From Pseudomonas salomonii (lineage in GTDB: Bacteria > Pseudomonadota > Gammaproteobacteria > Pseudomonadales > Pseudomonadaceae): a DNA stretch of 64,000 nucleotides. Shown here in pieces: positions 16,922-25,773 of the stretch. The stretch is taken from positions 151,327-215,326 of the forward strand of contig NZ_FNOX01000009.1 in the NCBI RefSeq assembly GCF_900107155.1, in the 5' to 3' direction. The stretch's first letter is position 1. Each line of letters begins with the position of its first letter. Below the pieces are notes generated by a model. It was not told the DNA's origin. It saw only the letters and a program-made list of their open reading frames with translations, and searched no databases. The position numbers and the translations under genes were made by a program.

Positions 16922-17932
16922 ATGCTGTGTCTGGTAACCGGTGCCAATGGGCATCTTGGCAATACCCTGGTCAGAACGCTGCTCGAACAAGGCCATCGCG
17001 TGCGTGCAGGCGTGCGCGATATTCACAACCGCGCGCCGTTTGCGGGGCTGGACTGCGAGTTGGTGTATGCCGAATTGCTCGATGAGCCCGCCATGCTCAA
17101 CGCGCTGGACGGTGTGGAGGTGTTGTTTCAAGTCGCCGCCGTGTTCAAACACTGGGCCAAAAACCCTGAGCAGGAAATCGTCCAACCCAATGTACAAGGC
17201 ACGCGCGCCGTATTGCAGGCCGCCAGCCGTGCCGGGGTCAAGCGCGTGGTGTATGTGAGCTCAGTGGCCGCCGTCGGCCACGACGGCAGCGCGCTGGATG
17301 AGTCCACGTGGAGCGCGGAGCTGGCAAACCCTTACTACCGCTCAAAACTGCTGTCCGAACGTATGGCTTGGCAAACCGCCAACGCGCTGGGGCTTTGGAT
17401 GGTCTCGGTACTGCCCTCGGCAATGGTCGGCCCGAACGCCGCACGCCTGACCGACACCATGGGATTCGTGCAATCAGTCAAAGACCGCAAGCTGGCACTG
17501 GACCCCGGTTTTCATTTCAACTTCGTGGACGTGCGCGACGTGGCCACAGGGCTGCTGCTCGCCGCGCAAAAAGGTCGCCCAGGCCAGCGCTACATCCTGG
17601 CCAACGCGCATCCATCCTCCCTGGCCGACCTGCACGCTATTCTGGGTTACCGCCAACCCCCACGCGCGCCCCGATGGCTATTGATGGGCGTTGCCTGGAT
17701 GCAAGAGCGCTGGGCGCAACTCAGCGGCAAACCGGCCCAGTTGCTGGTCAGCCAAGTGCGCCTGTTCCACAACGTGCGTCAGCACTACAGCATCGCCAAG
17801 GCCAAGGCAGAACTGGGCTTCAGCCCGAGGCCACCGCAACAGGCGTTGCGTGAAGCGTTTGCCTATCTGGACAGGCGCCAGGTTCAGCCGTATGAACCTG
17901 TTCACCGAACATCTCGTTCATCTGCGCCTTAA
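16922..17932 (+). CDS. NAD-dependent epimerase/dehydratase family protein
   Basis: A 336-residue extended SDR. GANGHLG (residues 7-13) is the GxxGxxG NAD(P) motif, VYVSSVAAVG is the conserved Ser strand, and Y139-x-x-x-K (NPYYRSKLLSE) is the catalytic pair. Its layout resembles dihydroflavonol-4-reductase and 3-beta-HSD-like proteins. AAGGA lies upstream of the ATG. The last 113 bases overlap the convergent MerR gene. The substrate is unknown. Confidence 0.85.
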   Translation: MLCLVTGANGHLGNTLVRTLLEQGHRVRAGVRDIHNRAPFAGLDCELVYAELLDEPAMLNALDGVEVLFQVAAVFKHWAKNPEQEIVQPNVQGTRAVLQAASRAGVKRVVYVSSVAAVGHDGSALDESTWSAELANPYYRSKLLSERMAWQTANALGLWMVSVLPSAMVGPNAARLTDTMGFVQSVKDRKLALDPGFHFNFVDVRDVATGLLLAAQKGRPGQRYILANAHPSSLADLHAILGYRQPPRAPRWLLMGVAWMQERWAQLSGKPAQLLVSQVRLFHNVRQHYSIAKAKAELGFSPRPPQQALREAFAYLDRRQVQPYEPVHRTSRSSAP

Positions 17933-18254
17933 GCCCCGCCAAGTGCGCGTCCAAGGCCTGCAACGCGCAGATGCTGGCCTGCACCTCCAATCGCTTGGCA
18001 TCCACGGCCTCGTTGGCCAACCCCAACGGAAAGGCCTTCAGCGCCTGCTTGGCCGCCAGCAACGGCGCCATTTGCGCCAGCTTGAAACCCGCCACCTGCG
18101 CCTTGCGGATCAAGTGCACCATCTGCACATGGTGCGCGTTATACACCCGATACCGCCCGCTGCGCTGGGGCGGGTTGATCAGGCCCATCTGCTCATACAA
18201 CCGGATGGCTTTTGGCGTACAGCCCGTCAGATGGGCGAGGCGACCGATAAACAT
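17820..18254 (-). CDS. MerR-type regulator
   Basis: A 144-residue MerR protein. The N-terminal helix-turn-helix and wing are clear (GCTPKAIRLYEQMGLINPPQ, RYRVYNAHHVQMVHLIRKAQ), followed by the dimerisation helix. The C terminus is low in motifs, and no Cys pair of the metal-sensing type is seen, so it may sense an organic ligand. The 3' end overlaps the convergent epimerase gene by 113 bases. AGGA lies before ATG 18254. Confidence 0.85.
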   Translation of the reverse strand: MFIGRLAHLTGCTPKAIRLYEQMGLINPPQRSGRYRVYNAHHVQMVHLIRKAQVAGFKLAQMAPLLAAKQALKAFPLGLANEAVDAKRLEVQASICALQALDAHLAGLKAQMNEMFGEQVHTAEPGACPDRQTLHATPVAVASG

Positions 18255-18311
18255 GCAGGTGATCCTTTTCCTGGGGTGTTGAATGGCGTCAATGCCGAGG
18301 CAGTTGCAGCG

Positions 18312-18809
18312 TCAGGCTGGCAACGTCATCACCATCTCATGCCACGCCATCCCGCCATGCTCCGACGGCGACGGCTGCACATAGCCGTAACCCATGCGCG
18401 TGTACAAAGGCACATGCTGCTCCTTGCACATCAAATGAATTGTCTGCTTGCCCATGGCTCGCATGCGCTGCACAAACTCAGTCATCAACAGCCGGGAATA
18501 CCCCTTGCCTTGCTGCGCCGGATCAACCACCACCGACATAATCACCACATTCGGCGCCTCGGCCGCATGCCCCACCAACTCCTTGAACGCCTCATCCGAC
18601 ATCACCACCTGATAGGCGCAGCCACAATTGATAAACCCCACCACCGCGCCATCCGCTTCCAAAATCAAAAAGCCCTCGGGGTACTGCGCAATACGCGTGG
18701 CGATCTTCTCCAGCGTCGCCGCTTCGTCGCCTTCGTAGGCGCTGGTTTCGATTTCAAAGCAACGCGCGGCGTCGGCGGGCAGGGCGTTGCGGAAGGTGAG
18801 GGCGGGCAT
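18312..18809 (-). CDS. GNAT family N-acetyltransferase
   Basis: A 165-residue GNAT. MSVVVDPAQQGKGYSRLLMTEFV contains the acetyl-CoA motif Q-x-x-G-K-G, and HVPLYTRMGYGYV the C-terminal motif. The overall pattern (FEIETSAYEGDEAATLEKI near the N terminus) resembles arylalkylamine-type acetyltransferases. The start at 18809 follows AGGAAA at good spacing; an in-frame ATG at 18857 lacks one. Confidence 0.85.
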   Translation of the reverse strand: MPALTFRNALPADAARCFEIETSAYEGDEAATLEKIATRIAQYPEGFLILEADGAVVGFINCGCAYQVVMSDEAFKELVGHAAEAPNVVIMSVVVDPAQQGKGYSRLLMTEFVQRMRAMGKQTIHLMCKEQHVPLYTRMGYGYVQPSPSEHGGMAWHEMVMTLPA

Positions 18810-18906
18810 CGGCGTTTCCTGAGGCATTGAGCGAAAGGCCACATCATAGCGGTGCACTCAACCCCTCGCCATCTCACGCTAACCCGCTGACAAGCACACC
18901 TCAAAC

Positions 18907-18950
18907 GGTGGGAGCGCTCGAGCCCCAGCGAGGCAGCGAAGGCGGCGGCA
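18907..18950. repeat. REP-like sequence (TCGAGC/GCGAGGC type)
   Basis: GTGGGAGCGCTCGAGCCCCA is followed by a GCGAGGCAGCGAAGGCGG-type stretch. It is of the same subfamily as the repeat at 54997, lies between two minus-strand genes and appears as a single unit. Confidence 0.55.
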
Positions 18951-18974
18951 CAGTCGGCATTGATAGGCGGGTAG

Positions 18975-20027
18975 TCATTTGATCGTAACGACGACCTTGC
19001 CTTTGGCTCGTCCCTGTTCGACGTATTCAAGAGCCTCTGCCGTTGATTCAAAGGAAAACGTTCGATCAATCACCGGATTGATGATGCCCGCCTCAACCAG
19101 TGCGCTGATTTGTTGCAATTGGGCCCCGTTGGCGCGCATGAACACGAACGTGTACTTGATGTCCTGCTTGCGTGCCCTGCGCCGAATGCCGAGGCTCAGC
19201 AGACGCATAACCTGCTGCAATGGCCAGGATAACCCTTGCTCCTGTGCGAACAGCGCAGTGGGCGGCCCTGAGATGGAAATCAGTTGGCCGCCGGGTTTGA
19301 GGACCTTCAGTGACTTGTCCAACACATCGGTGCCGAGGCTGTTCAATACCACGTCGTAGCCGTGTAAGACATTTTCGAAGTTCTGCTTTTTGTAGTCGAT
19401 GACCACGTCAGCCCCCAGCGCCTTGACCCATTCGACATTCGCGGTGCTGGTGGTTGTGGCGACAAAGGCACCCAGGTGTTTGGCAAGCTGGATGGCAATG
19501 GTGCCGACGCCGCCGGAGCCTGCGTGAATCAACACCTTTTGGCCTTTTTGTAGCCGGGCGGTGTCGACCAGCACTTGCCAGGCAGTCAGTGCCACCAAGG
19601 GCAGGGAAGCGGCTTGCGCCATGCTGGTATTGGCTGGTTTCAGGGCGATCGCGTTCTCGTCCACGGCAATCCTTTCGGCGAACGTGCCGATCCGTGTTTG
19701 CGGCGGGCGAGCGTACACTTCGTCACCTGGTTTGAAGCGTGTCACATGCGAGCCGACCGTCACCACTACCCCCGCCAGGTCGTTGCCCAGAATCAGCGGA
19801 AACGAGTAGGCCAGGATCAGCTTGAACTCGCCTGTGCTGATCTTCGAGTCCAGCACGTTGACACTGCTGGCATGGACCTCGATCAAGACGTCGTGGGCAC
19901 CCACTTCAGGGGCTGACGCTTCGCCGAGGCGTCCGGGTTGCTTGCCGTAGCGATCAATAAGGAATGCTTTCATCGAGGTGCGGCTCTTGTCGGTTGCAGG
20001 GAGGGTAGCCGGTGCGTGGTCAGACAT
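18975..20027 (-). CDS. NADP-dependent quinone oxidoreductase-like protein (MDR family)
   Basis: A 350-residue medium-chain dehydrogenase/reductase. VLIHAGSGGVGTIAIQLAKH is the NADPH-binding A-x-x-G-x-G-x-x-A motif. No catalytic-zinc Cys/His set is visible, so it fits the zinc-independent quinone oxidoreductase group. The ATG at 20027 lies inside the end of the upstream hydrolase gene (8-base overlap), which indicates translational coupling; a second possible start is at 19979 (MKAFLIDRYGK). It is last in the four-gene operon 22900-18975. Confidence 0.87.
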   Translation of the reverse strand: MSDHAPATLPATDKSRTSMKAFLIDRYGKQPGRLGEASAPEVGAHDVLIEVHASSVNVLDSKISTGEFKLILAYSFPLILGNDLAGVVVTVGSHVTRFKPGDEVYARPPQTRIGTFAERIAVDENAIALKPANTSMAQAASLPLVALTAWQVLVDTARLQKGQKVLIHAGSGGVGTIAIQLAKHLGAFVATTTSTANVEWVKALGADVVIDYKKQNFENVLHGYDVVLNSLGTDVLDKSLKVLKPGGQLISISGPPTALFAQEQGLSWPLQQVMRLLSLGIRRRARKQDIKYTFVFMRANGAQLQQISALVEAGIINPVIDRTFSFESTAEALEYVEQGRAKGKVVVTIK

Positions 20028-20889
20028 CGAGGAACGCCTGCGCCTTGGCCACAAAATCAACGTGGTGCTGGAAAATCCCGCCGTGACCGGCGTCCTGATA
20101 AATCACCAGCTCTGCGTTGGGGATACGCTTAGCCAGTTCAAACGAATTGATGCTGGGCACCATGATATCGGTGTCGCCGTTGACGACCAGCACGGGTGCC
20201 TGCAAGCGTTCGAGGTCTTGCGGCGGCTGCTTGCCCCACGCAGTGATCGCTTTCAACTGGCGCAGGAAAGCACGGGGCGTCGGGCCTTGGTCACGATTGT
20301 TCTTGCGGGCTTGCAGGCGCTGCAAATACTGCGCGGCAGATCGACGGCCGTTGGCCGTAGAAGTGAAGAACAGGTAGAACTTCGGATCGCGCAGGGTCAG
20401 CAGGCCTTTGAGAATCAATGGCCACGACACCGCGCCAACTTTGCCGATACCGCTGCCGCCGGCCGGCCCGGTGCCGGTCAGAATCAACCGCCGAACCCGA
20501 TCAGGCGCCTTCAGAGCGATGTCCTGAGCGACGAAGCCGCCGAGGGAGAATCCAAGCACATCAACGGTTTCCAGCCCCAGCGCACGGATCAACTGAATGG
20601 CATCGTCGGCCATCTCGCCAACGGTCAGTGGCGCGGTTCCACCCGAGCCGCCGATGCCACGATAGTCAGTGGTAATGACGCGTCGGGTTTGCGCCAGGCC
20701 ATCGATGATTGCGGGATCGAAGTTATCGAGCACCGCGCCCCAATGGTTGAACATTACAAGGGGCACACCGGTAGTGGGGCCGATATCGCGGTAGGCGAAT
20801 GGAATACCGTTGACCGTGATCGATTGGTTCGCAGCGTTGATGAACGACGTTGGCGAACCCGAAGGGGGATTTGTCTGGGCTGAATTCAT
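20020..20889 (-). CDS. Alpha/beta hydrolase
   Basis: A 289-residue alpha/beta hydrolase. The nucleophile elbow is GFSLGG (Ser at about residue 127), the acid is in VVNGDTDIMVP and the His in DAGHGGIFQHH. It starts at 20889 with GGAG upstream; a longer frame from 21000 overlaps the previous gene. It is the third gene of an operon with OYE, SDR and quinone reductase and may hydrolyse an ester or lactone made by them. The role in detoxification is inferred from context. Confidence 0.87.
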   Translation of the reverse strand: MNSAQTNPPSGSPTSFINAANQSITVNGIPFAYRDIGPTTGVPLVMFNHWGAVLDNFDPAIIDGLAQTRRVITTDYRGIGGSGGTAPLTVGEMADDAIQLIRALGLETVDVLGFSLGGFVAQDIALKAPDRVRRLILTGTGPAGGSGIGKVGAVSWPLILKGLLTLRDPKFYLFFTSTANGRRSAAQYLQRLQARKNNRDQGPTPRAFLRQLKAITAWGKQPPQDLERLQAPVLVVNGDTDIMVPSINSFELAKRIPNAELVIYQDAGHGGIFQHHVDFVAKAQAFLDV

Positions 20890-20971
20890 TACCACTCCCG
20901 ATTTCTGGACGGATTCGATGCAGCGCCTTGCGCTTGCATCGAATCCGCCCCAAATGCTCACTGCCTGAAGA

Positions 20972-21760
20972 TCACTCTGGAGTCTGGTAACGCTGAGCAA
21001 CCGCGGACTGACGGATTTGCCCGATCAGGCCCAGTCGTGCGCCCTGCAGGGCATCCCAACGCTCCGCTTCGTGCAGCGGCGGAATGGTCACGGGTTCGCG
21101 ACGATCGAAGCCGACGAGAGCGGCATCCACCAGATCGCCCACTTCCATGATTTCACTCAGGGTGTTGATGTCGACGCCGGAGCGATCCCATATTTCCGTA
21201 CGCGTGGCGGCCGGCAGCACGGCCTGCACGTAGACGCCTTGAGGCGACAGTTCCAGGCTCAAACCCTGGGACAGGAAAAGCACAAAGGCCTTGGTTGCAC
21301 CGTAGACCGTCATGCCGAATTCCGGTGCAAGGCCTACAACCGAACCGATGTTGATGATCGAACCTTCACCGGCCTTGGCCAGGCGTGGAGCGATGGCACT
21401 GGCGAGCCGAACCAGCGCCGTGGTGTTGAGGGCGACCAGTTGCGCCACTTTATCGGTGCTTTGCTCGACGAAATGACCGGACAGTGCAGCGCCGGCGTTA
21501 TTGACGAGGATCCCGATGTGGGCGTCGTCGCGCAGACGGTTTTCAACCTTGCTCAGGTCGCCGGGTTGAGTCAGGTCCGCCGGGATCACCTCGACGGTGA
21601 CGTTGTGTTCGCTGCGCAAGCGCCCGGCCAGTGCATCCAGGCGCGCCTGATCGCGGGCAACTAACACCAGATCGTGGCCGCGTTGTGCAAAGCGTTCGGC
21701 GTAGACGGCGCCAATCCCGGTGGAGGCGCCAGTGATCAAAACGGTGGGGCGAGTGCTCAT
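20972..21760 (-). CDS. Short-chain dehydrogenase/reductase
   Basis: A 262-residue SDR. GASTGIG (residues 11-17), NNAG, a conserved Ser in INIGSVVGL and catalytic YGATK are present. It lies 39 bases after the OYE gene and 82 bases before the hydrolase gene, in the same orientation. Together they suggest sequential reduction of an unsaturated carbonyl compound. Confidence 0.9.
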   Translation of the reverse strand: MSTRPTVLITGASTGIGAVYAERFAQRGHDLVLVARDQARLDALAGRLRSEHNVTVEVIPADLTQPGDLSKVENRLRDDAHIGILVNNAGAALSGHFVEQSTDKVAQLVALNTTALVRLASAIAPRLAKAGEGSIINIGSVVGLAPEFGMTVYGATKAFVLFLSQGLSLELSPQGVYVQAVLPAATRTEIWDRSGVDINTLSEIMEVGDLVDAALVGFDRREPVTIPPLHEAERWDALQGARLGLIGQIRQSAVAQRYQTPE

Positions 21761-21799
21761 GGGGTATCTCTCTTTCAGGATATGGGAAACAGAACGAGC

Positions 21800-22900
21800 T
21801 CAGCGTGCGCTGACGCTCGATTCAGCCAGTGTCGGGTAATCGATGTAGCCTGCCGCGCCGCCGCCATAGAGGGTGGCGGGATTGAACGCGGACAACGGCG
21901 CGCCACGTTTCAGGCGTTCCACCAGGTCCGGGTTGCCAATGAAGGGGCGACCGAAGGCGATCAGGTCTGCCTGGTCTTCAGCGAGCCGCGAGGTGGCCAG
22001 ATCGAGGTCATAGCCGTTGTTGGCGATGTAGGTGTTTTTGAAGCGCTGGCGCAGGGCGGCGAAATCGAAGGGCGCCACGTCACGCGGGCCGCCGGTCGCG
22101 CCTTCGACCACGTGCAGGTAAACCACGCCGAGGGCGTCGAGTTGTTCTACGACGTAGTCGAATTGCGCCTGCGGATCGCTGCTGGATACGCCATTGGCCG
22201 GTGACACGGGTGACAGGCGTACACCGGTGCGGTCGGCACCGATCTCACTAACCACAGCCTCCGTCACTTCGAGCAACAGACGAGCACGATTTTCAATCGA
22301 GCCGCCGTAAGCATCGGTGCGCAGATTGGCGTTGTCCTTGAGGAATTGATCGAGCAGGTAGCCGTTGGCACCGTGAATTTCCACGCCATCGAAGCCAGCG
22401 GCGATCGCATTGGCCGCCGCCTGACGGAAGTCGTTGACGACTCCCGGCAGTTCGCTGATGTCCAGTGCGCGAGGCTCGGAGACGTCTTCGAAGCGGTTGT
22501 TGACGAACACTTTGGTGGCGGCGCGCAGCGCAGAAGGGGCCACGGGGGCAGCGCCGTTTTCCTGCAGGTCGACGTGCGAGACGCGGCCGACATGCCACAG
22601 TTGCAGGAAGATTTTTCCTCCCTTGGCATGCACGGCATCAGTCACGACGCGCCAGCCGTCGATCTGTGCCGGCGTGTAGATTCCCGGGGTGTCTTGATAA
22701 CCCTGCCCCTGCCGGGAAATCTGCGTGGCTTCGCTGATCAGCAAGCCGGCGCTGGCGCGCTGGCTGTAATAGGTCGCCGCGAATTCGCTAGGGACCAAGC
22801 CTTGACCGGCGCGGTTGCGTGTCAGCGGCGCGAGAACGACGCGGTTTGATAGCGTGAGGCTGCCGAGTAGGTAAGGCGTGAACAGAGTCTGCTTGGTCAT
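21800..22900 (-). CDS. Old Yellow Enzyme family alkene/xenobiotic reductase (NemA/XenB-like)
   Basis: A 366-residue FMN enzyme. APLTRNRA near the N terminus, the substrate-binding HGAN pair in GVEIHGANGYLLDQF (His and Asn, residues ~183 and 186) and the C-terminal FGRPFIGNPDLVER are classic OYE motifs. It reduces activated C=C bonds (N-ethylmaleimide, enones, nitroesters) with NADPH. It is first in the operon 22900-18975 and divergent from a TetR gene that probably senses the electrophile. GGAAG precedes the ATG. Confidence 0.92.
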   Translation of the reverse strand: MTKQTLFTPYLLGSLTLSNRVVLAPLTRNRAGQGLVPSEFAATYYSQRASAGLLISEATQISRQGQGYQDTPGIYTPAQIDGWRVVTDAVHAKGGKIFLQLWHVGRVSHVDLQENGAAPVAPSALRAATKVFVNNRFEDVSEPRALDISELPGVVNDFRQAAANAIAAGFDGVEIHGANGYLLDQFLKDNANLRTDAYGGSIENRARLLLEVTEAVVSEIGADRTGVRLSPVSPANGVSSSDPQAQFDYVVEQLDALGVVYLHVVEGATGGPRDVAPFDFAALRQRFKNTYIANNGYDLDLATSRLAEDQADLIAFGRPFIGNPDLVERLKRGAPLSAFNPATLYGGGAAGYIDYPTLAESSVSAR

Positions 22901-23049
22901 CTGATGAATCTTCCGTGCCCGTTGATGAAGATCAGTGGTGCTTGCAATTAGGATGATGATCGAAATCTAAACTGTCAACAATTTTGATTATGGGTGACAT
23001 CTATGTATCATCCGACTGAGGATTTCCCGGGAAACACGAGGTATTGCAA

Positions 23050-23637
23050 ATGAGAGTAACCAAGGCCCAGGCGCAGGCAAATCGAGAGCACATCGTTGAA
23101 ACCGCCTCAGAGCTGTTCCGTGAGCGGGGCTTTGACGGCGTCGGCGTTGCTGATCTCATGGCGGCCGCTGGTTTCACTCATGGTGGTTTCTACAAACATT
23201 TCGGGTCGAAGGCAGACCTGATGGCCGAAGCCTCGGCGTGCAGTCTGGCCAAATCGCTGACAGCCGCCCAAGCTCTGGATGTTCCGGGCTTCATCAATGT
23301 CTACGTGAATAGAGAACATCGCGACGCACGCCGCAGTGGTTGCACGATGGCCGCGCTGTGTGGCGACGCGGCGCGTCAGGCGGACGATGTGAAAGCGACG
23401 TTCGCCGAAGGCATAGAGCACACCTTGCAGACGCTGGAAGAGAAATACCCGACAGCAACGGATCCCGAGTCGGGTGAGGGCAGAAAGAAAATAATCGACC
23501 TGCTTTCACGTGCCGTCGGCGCGATTATCTTGTCGCGCGCCTGCCCGGATGACTCCGCACTTGCTGATGAAATACTTGAAGTGTGCCGGGCAGAAATGGT
23601 TGCTTCATTGCCGGTCGATGCGGTGGAGCCGGTGTAG
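23050..23637 (+). CDS. TetR-type repressor of the divergent reductase operon
   Basis: A 195-residue TetR protein (MRVTKAQAQANREHIVETAS). The helix-turn-helix is GVADLMAAAGFTHGGFYKHF at about residues 30-50. Cysteines at about residues 76, 100, 106 and several later could allow NemR-like electrophile sensing, which is an inference. ATG 23050 has GAGG upstream; a TTG lies at 23044. The 149-base region shared with the OYE gene contains TTGACA on the minus strand at 22978-22973 as a likely -35 for the operon. Confidence 0.88.
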   Translation: MRVTKAQAQANREHIVETASELFRERGFDGVGVADLMAAAGFTHGGFYKHFGSKADLMAEASACSLAKSLTAAQALDVPGFINVYVNREHRDARRSGCTMAALCGDAARQADDVKATFAEGIEHTLQTLEEKYPTATDPESGEGRKKIIDLLSRAVGAIILSRACPDDSALADEILEVCRAEMVASLPVDAVEPV

Positions 23638-23855
23638 TGACGGCGCTCATTCAAAGAGTCGCTTCAGTGGAAGTGCGATGATTCTGCTCGGAGCAGAAAG
23701 TTAATTTGAGTCCAAAACGATGGGCCCCGAATGACGGGCTTTTGGCCGATTGCTGACTGTAACCAAGGGCAGCAAGCGGCTATCAGCGACATTATCGTTT
23801 TTGCCTTACGCTCACTGCACGTTGCCTACCTCGTCGGCGCTGAGTCCTTTTTTAG

Positions 23856-23877
23856 CTTGATGAAACGTTTCATCAAG
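23856..23877. promoter_or_regulatory. Perfect 22-bp palindrome of LacI-family type
   Basis: CTTGATGAAAC at 23856-23866 is followed directly by its exact reverse complement. The centre AAACGTTT with a CG dyad is typical of LacI/PurR-family operators. It lies 39 bases before the start of the DUF4432 gene. No LacI-type gene is in the window, so the regulator would be encoded elsewhere. Confidence 0.7.
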
Positions 23878-23915
23878 TTTATAAAAATGGCACAACTCCA
23901 AGAAAGGCTGTCGCC

Positions 23916-25130
23916 ATGACCCCGCTTAAACTCTTCGTTGCCCTCAGCGCACTGTCCGCTGCCTCCCACGCCATGGCCTGGGATTACGTTCTGCTCGACA
24001 CCGACAAAGCCGCCCAGAGCTGGCAGATCACCAGCCAGCAACTCGGGATAAAAACCGACAAGCCCTTCAGCGTTAGCCTGCGCACCTTGCACGGCGGTCG
24101 CCAGGAGGGCGTCAGCATCGTCGATATCGATAACGGCACCATGAAACTCTCGGTAGTGCCGACTCGCGGCATGAACGTCTTGCAGGCCTCGGTCGGCGAT
24201 GTGCGCATGGGCTGGGATTCTCCGGTCAAGGAAGTGGTCAATCCGTCCTTCATCGAACTCAATGGCCGCGGTGGTCTGGGCTGGTTGGAAGGTTTCAATG
24301 AACTGGTCGCCCGCTGCGGCTACGAATGGGTCGGCCACCCCGGCGTCGACAACGGCGAACTGCTGACCCTGCACGGTCGGGCCGCCAACATTCCTGCGAA
24401 CAAAGTCACCCTGCATATCGATGAAACACCACCGTACGCCATCACCCTGCGCGGCGAATTGAAAGAGCAGGCGTTCAAGAAGGTCGACTTCTCGGTCGCG
24501 ACCGAACTGGTCACCGAACCCGGCAGCGTCGTGTTCGCCCTCAACGACACCCTGACCAACAACGGCGACTACCCGAAGGAATACCAGGCGCTGTATCACA
24601 GCAACTTCAGCACCCCGTTCCTGGAGCAGGGCGCTCGTTTCGCCGCGCCGGTGAAACAGGTGTCGCCGTTCAACGACAAGGCCAAGGGCGATCTGCCCGA
24701 CTGGCAAACCTACCGCGCACCGACCAAGGACTACGACGAAACGGTGTACAACGTGGTGCCGTATGCCGATGCCAAGGGCGATACGTTGACCGTGTTGCAT
24801 AACAAGGCCGGCAGCCTGGGCGTTTCGGTCGGCTTCAATACCCAGACACTGCCGGTGTTTTCCCTGTGGAAAAACACCGATACCCAAGGCCAGGGCTATG
24901 TCACGGGGCTGGAGCCAGGGACAAGTTTTTCCTACAACCGCCGTTACCAGCGGCCACTGAACCTGGTACCGACAATTGGGCCCAAGGAACACAAGCAGTT
25001 CCGCATCAGCTACAGCTTGTTAGCGGATAAGGCCGTGGTGGATAAGGCCTTGAAGCAGGTGAGCGAGATTCAGGATGGGCGGGAGACTGAAGTGCGGCAG
25101 ACGCCGTTGGTTGATCTGACCAAGGAGTGA
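23916..25130 (+). CDS. Secreted DUF4432 (aldose-1-epimerase-like) protein
   Basis: A 404-residue protein. A signal peptide ends at SHAMA (about residue 21). The rest matches the DUF4432 / galactose mutarotase-like fold: PTRGMNVLQASVGD, GWDSPVKEVVNP, ELLTLHGRAANIPA with a conserved His, and GLEPGTSF near the C terminus. The role is probably binding or anomer conversion of a sugar or glycoside in the periplasm; true activity is unknown. A LacI-type palindrome upstream suggests induction by a sugar. A long reading frame on the opposite strand is a shadow. Confidence 0.88.
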   Translation: MTPLKLFVALSALSAASHAMAWDYVLLDTDKAAQSWQITSQQLGIKTDKPFSVSLRTLHGGRQEGVSIVDIDNGTMKLSVVPTRGMNVLQASVGDVRMGWDSPVKEVVNPSFIELNGRGGLGWLEGFNELVARCGYEWVGHPGVDNGELLTLHGRAANIPANKVTLHIDETPPYAITLRGELKEQAFKKVDFSVATELVTEPGSVVFALNDTLTNNGDYPKEYQALYHSNFSTPFLEQGARFAAPVKQVSPFNDKAKGDLPDWQTYRAPTKDYDETVYNVVPYADAKGDTLTVLHNKAGSLGVSVGFNTQTLPVFSLWKNTDTQGQGYVTGLEPGTSFSYNRRYQRPLNLVPTIGPKEHKQFRISYSLLADKAVVDKALKQVSEIQDGRETEVRQTPLVDLTKE

Positions 25131-25307
25131 CACCGGCTGGGGCATTGTCGGCCGATATTGCGGCCCTTCGGCCAAGTGTTCGCGTCTGATTCCGTCGGCT
25201 TGTTCAAGGTCCGCCAGCGAGCGCGTGACCTTGAGCCTGCGACTGGCAGCAATAGATCAATGCCCTGCGGATGTCATCGGACAGCGCTCACTGATGCTCT
25301 GGATATG

Positions 25308-25322
25308 TACAGTCTAACTGTA
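25308..25322. promoter_or_regulatory. TACAGT-N3-ACTGTA inverted repeat
   Basis: A perfect 6-bp inverted repeat lies 41 bases before the SnoaL-like gene, in a position where a repressor could block its promoter. The MarR protein encoded just downstream is the nearest candidate. The 12-mer GTACAGTCTAAC from this site recurs at 28072-28083. Confidence 0.4.
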
Positions 25323-25362
25323 TATATTCGGGATTCTACGCATTCAAGCATCAGGTGGCGTT

Positions 25363-25773
25363 ATGTCAGCAGTGAACAAAGCTATCGTCCGTCGTTTCAA
25401 TCAGAAGGTTATTGAGAACTGCGACCGCCACGAATTTGAAGTGCTCGTGGCGCAAGATTTCATAAACCATTCAGCGGCGGCGGGGCAAGACGGCGGTCGG
25501 GAAGGTCTATGGCATACCTTTCACAATGTTCTGCACCCGGGCTTGTCCGACCTTGAGGTCGAGGTGCTGGATCAGGTTGCTGAAGACGACAAGGTGACGA
25601 CCCGAAAGCGCATTACCGGCCGCCACTGCGGGGTGATTGCCGGTATACAGGCAACGGGACGTGCAGTGTCCATTGATATCATCGACATCGTTCGCATCCG
25701 CAACGGTCAATATGTCGAGCACTGGGGCGTCAATTCGTTGCCGAGTGTGCTGGCGGCTTTGCGCTCAGGTTGA
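25363..25773 (+). CDS. SnoaL-like ester cyclase / polyketide-cyclase-fold protein
   Basis: A 136-residue protein of the SnoaL-like (NTF2) fold: FNQKVIENCDRHEFEVLVAQ at the N terminus, DFINHSAAAG, GREGLWHTFHNVLHPGLSD, and the C-terminal DIVRIRNGQYVEHWGV. These small proteins bind hydrophobic ligands; few have proven enzymatic roles. The last nine bases overlap the convergent MarR gene, which may regulate it. Confidence 0.8.
   Translation: MSAVNKAIVRRFNQKVIENCDRHEFEVLVAQDFINHSAAAGQDGGREGLWHTFHNVLHPGLSDLEVEVLDQVAEDDKVTTRKRITGRHCGVIAGIQATGRAVSIDIIDIVRIRNGQYVEHWGVNSLPSVLAALRSG

Noticed and set aside
23826..24992. A 388-codon minus-strand frame
   Set aside because: Antisense to the DUF4432 gene, which has a signal peptide and family motifs; the antisense product has none.
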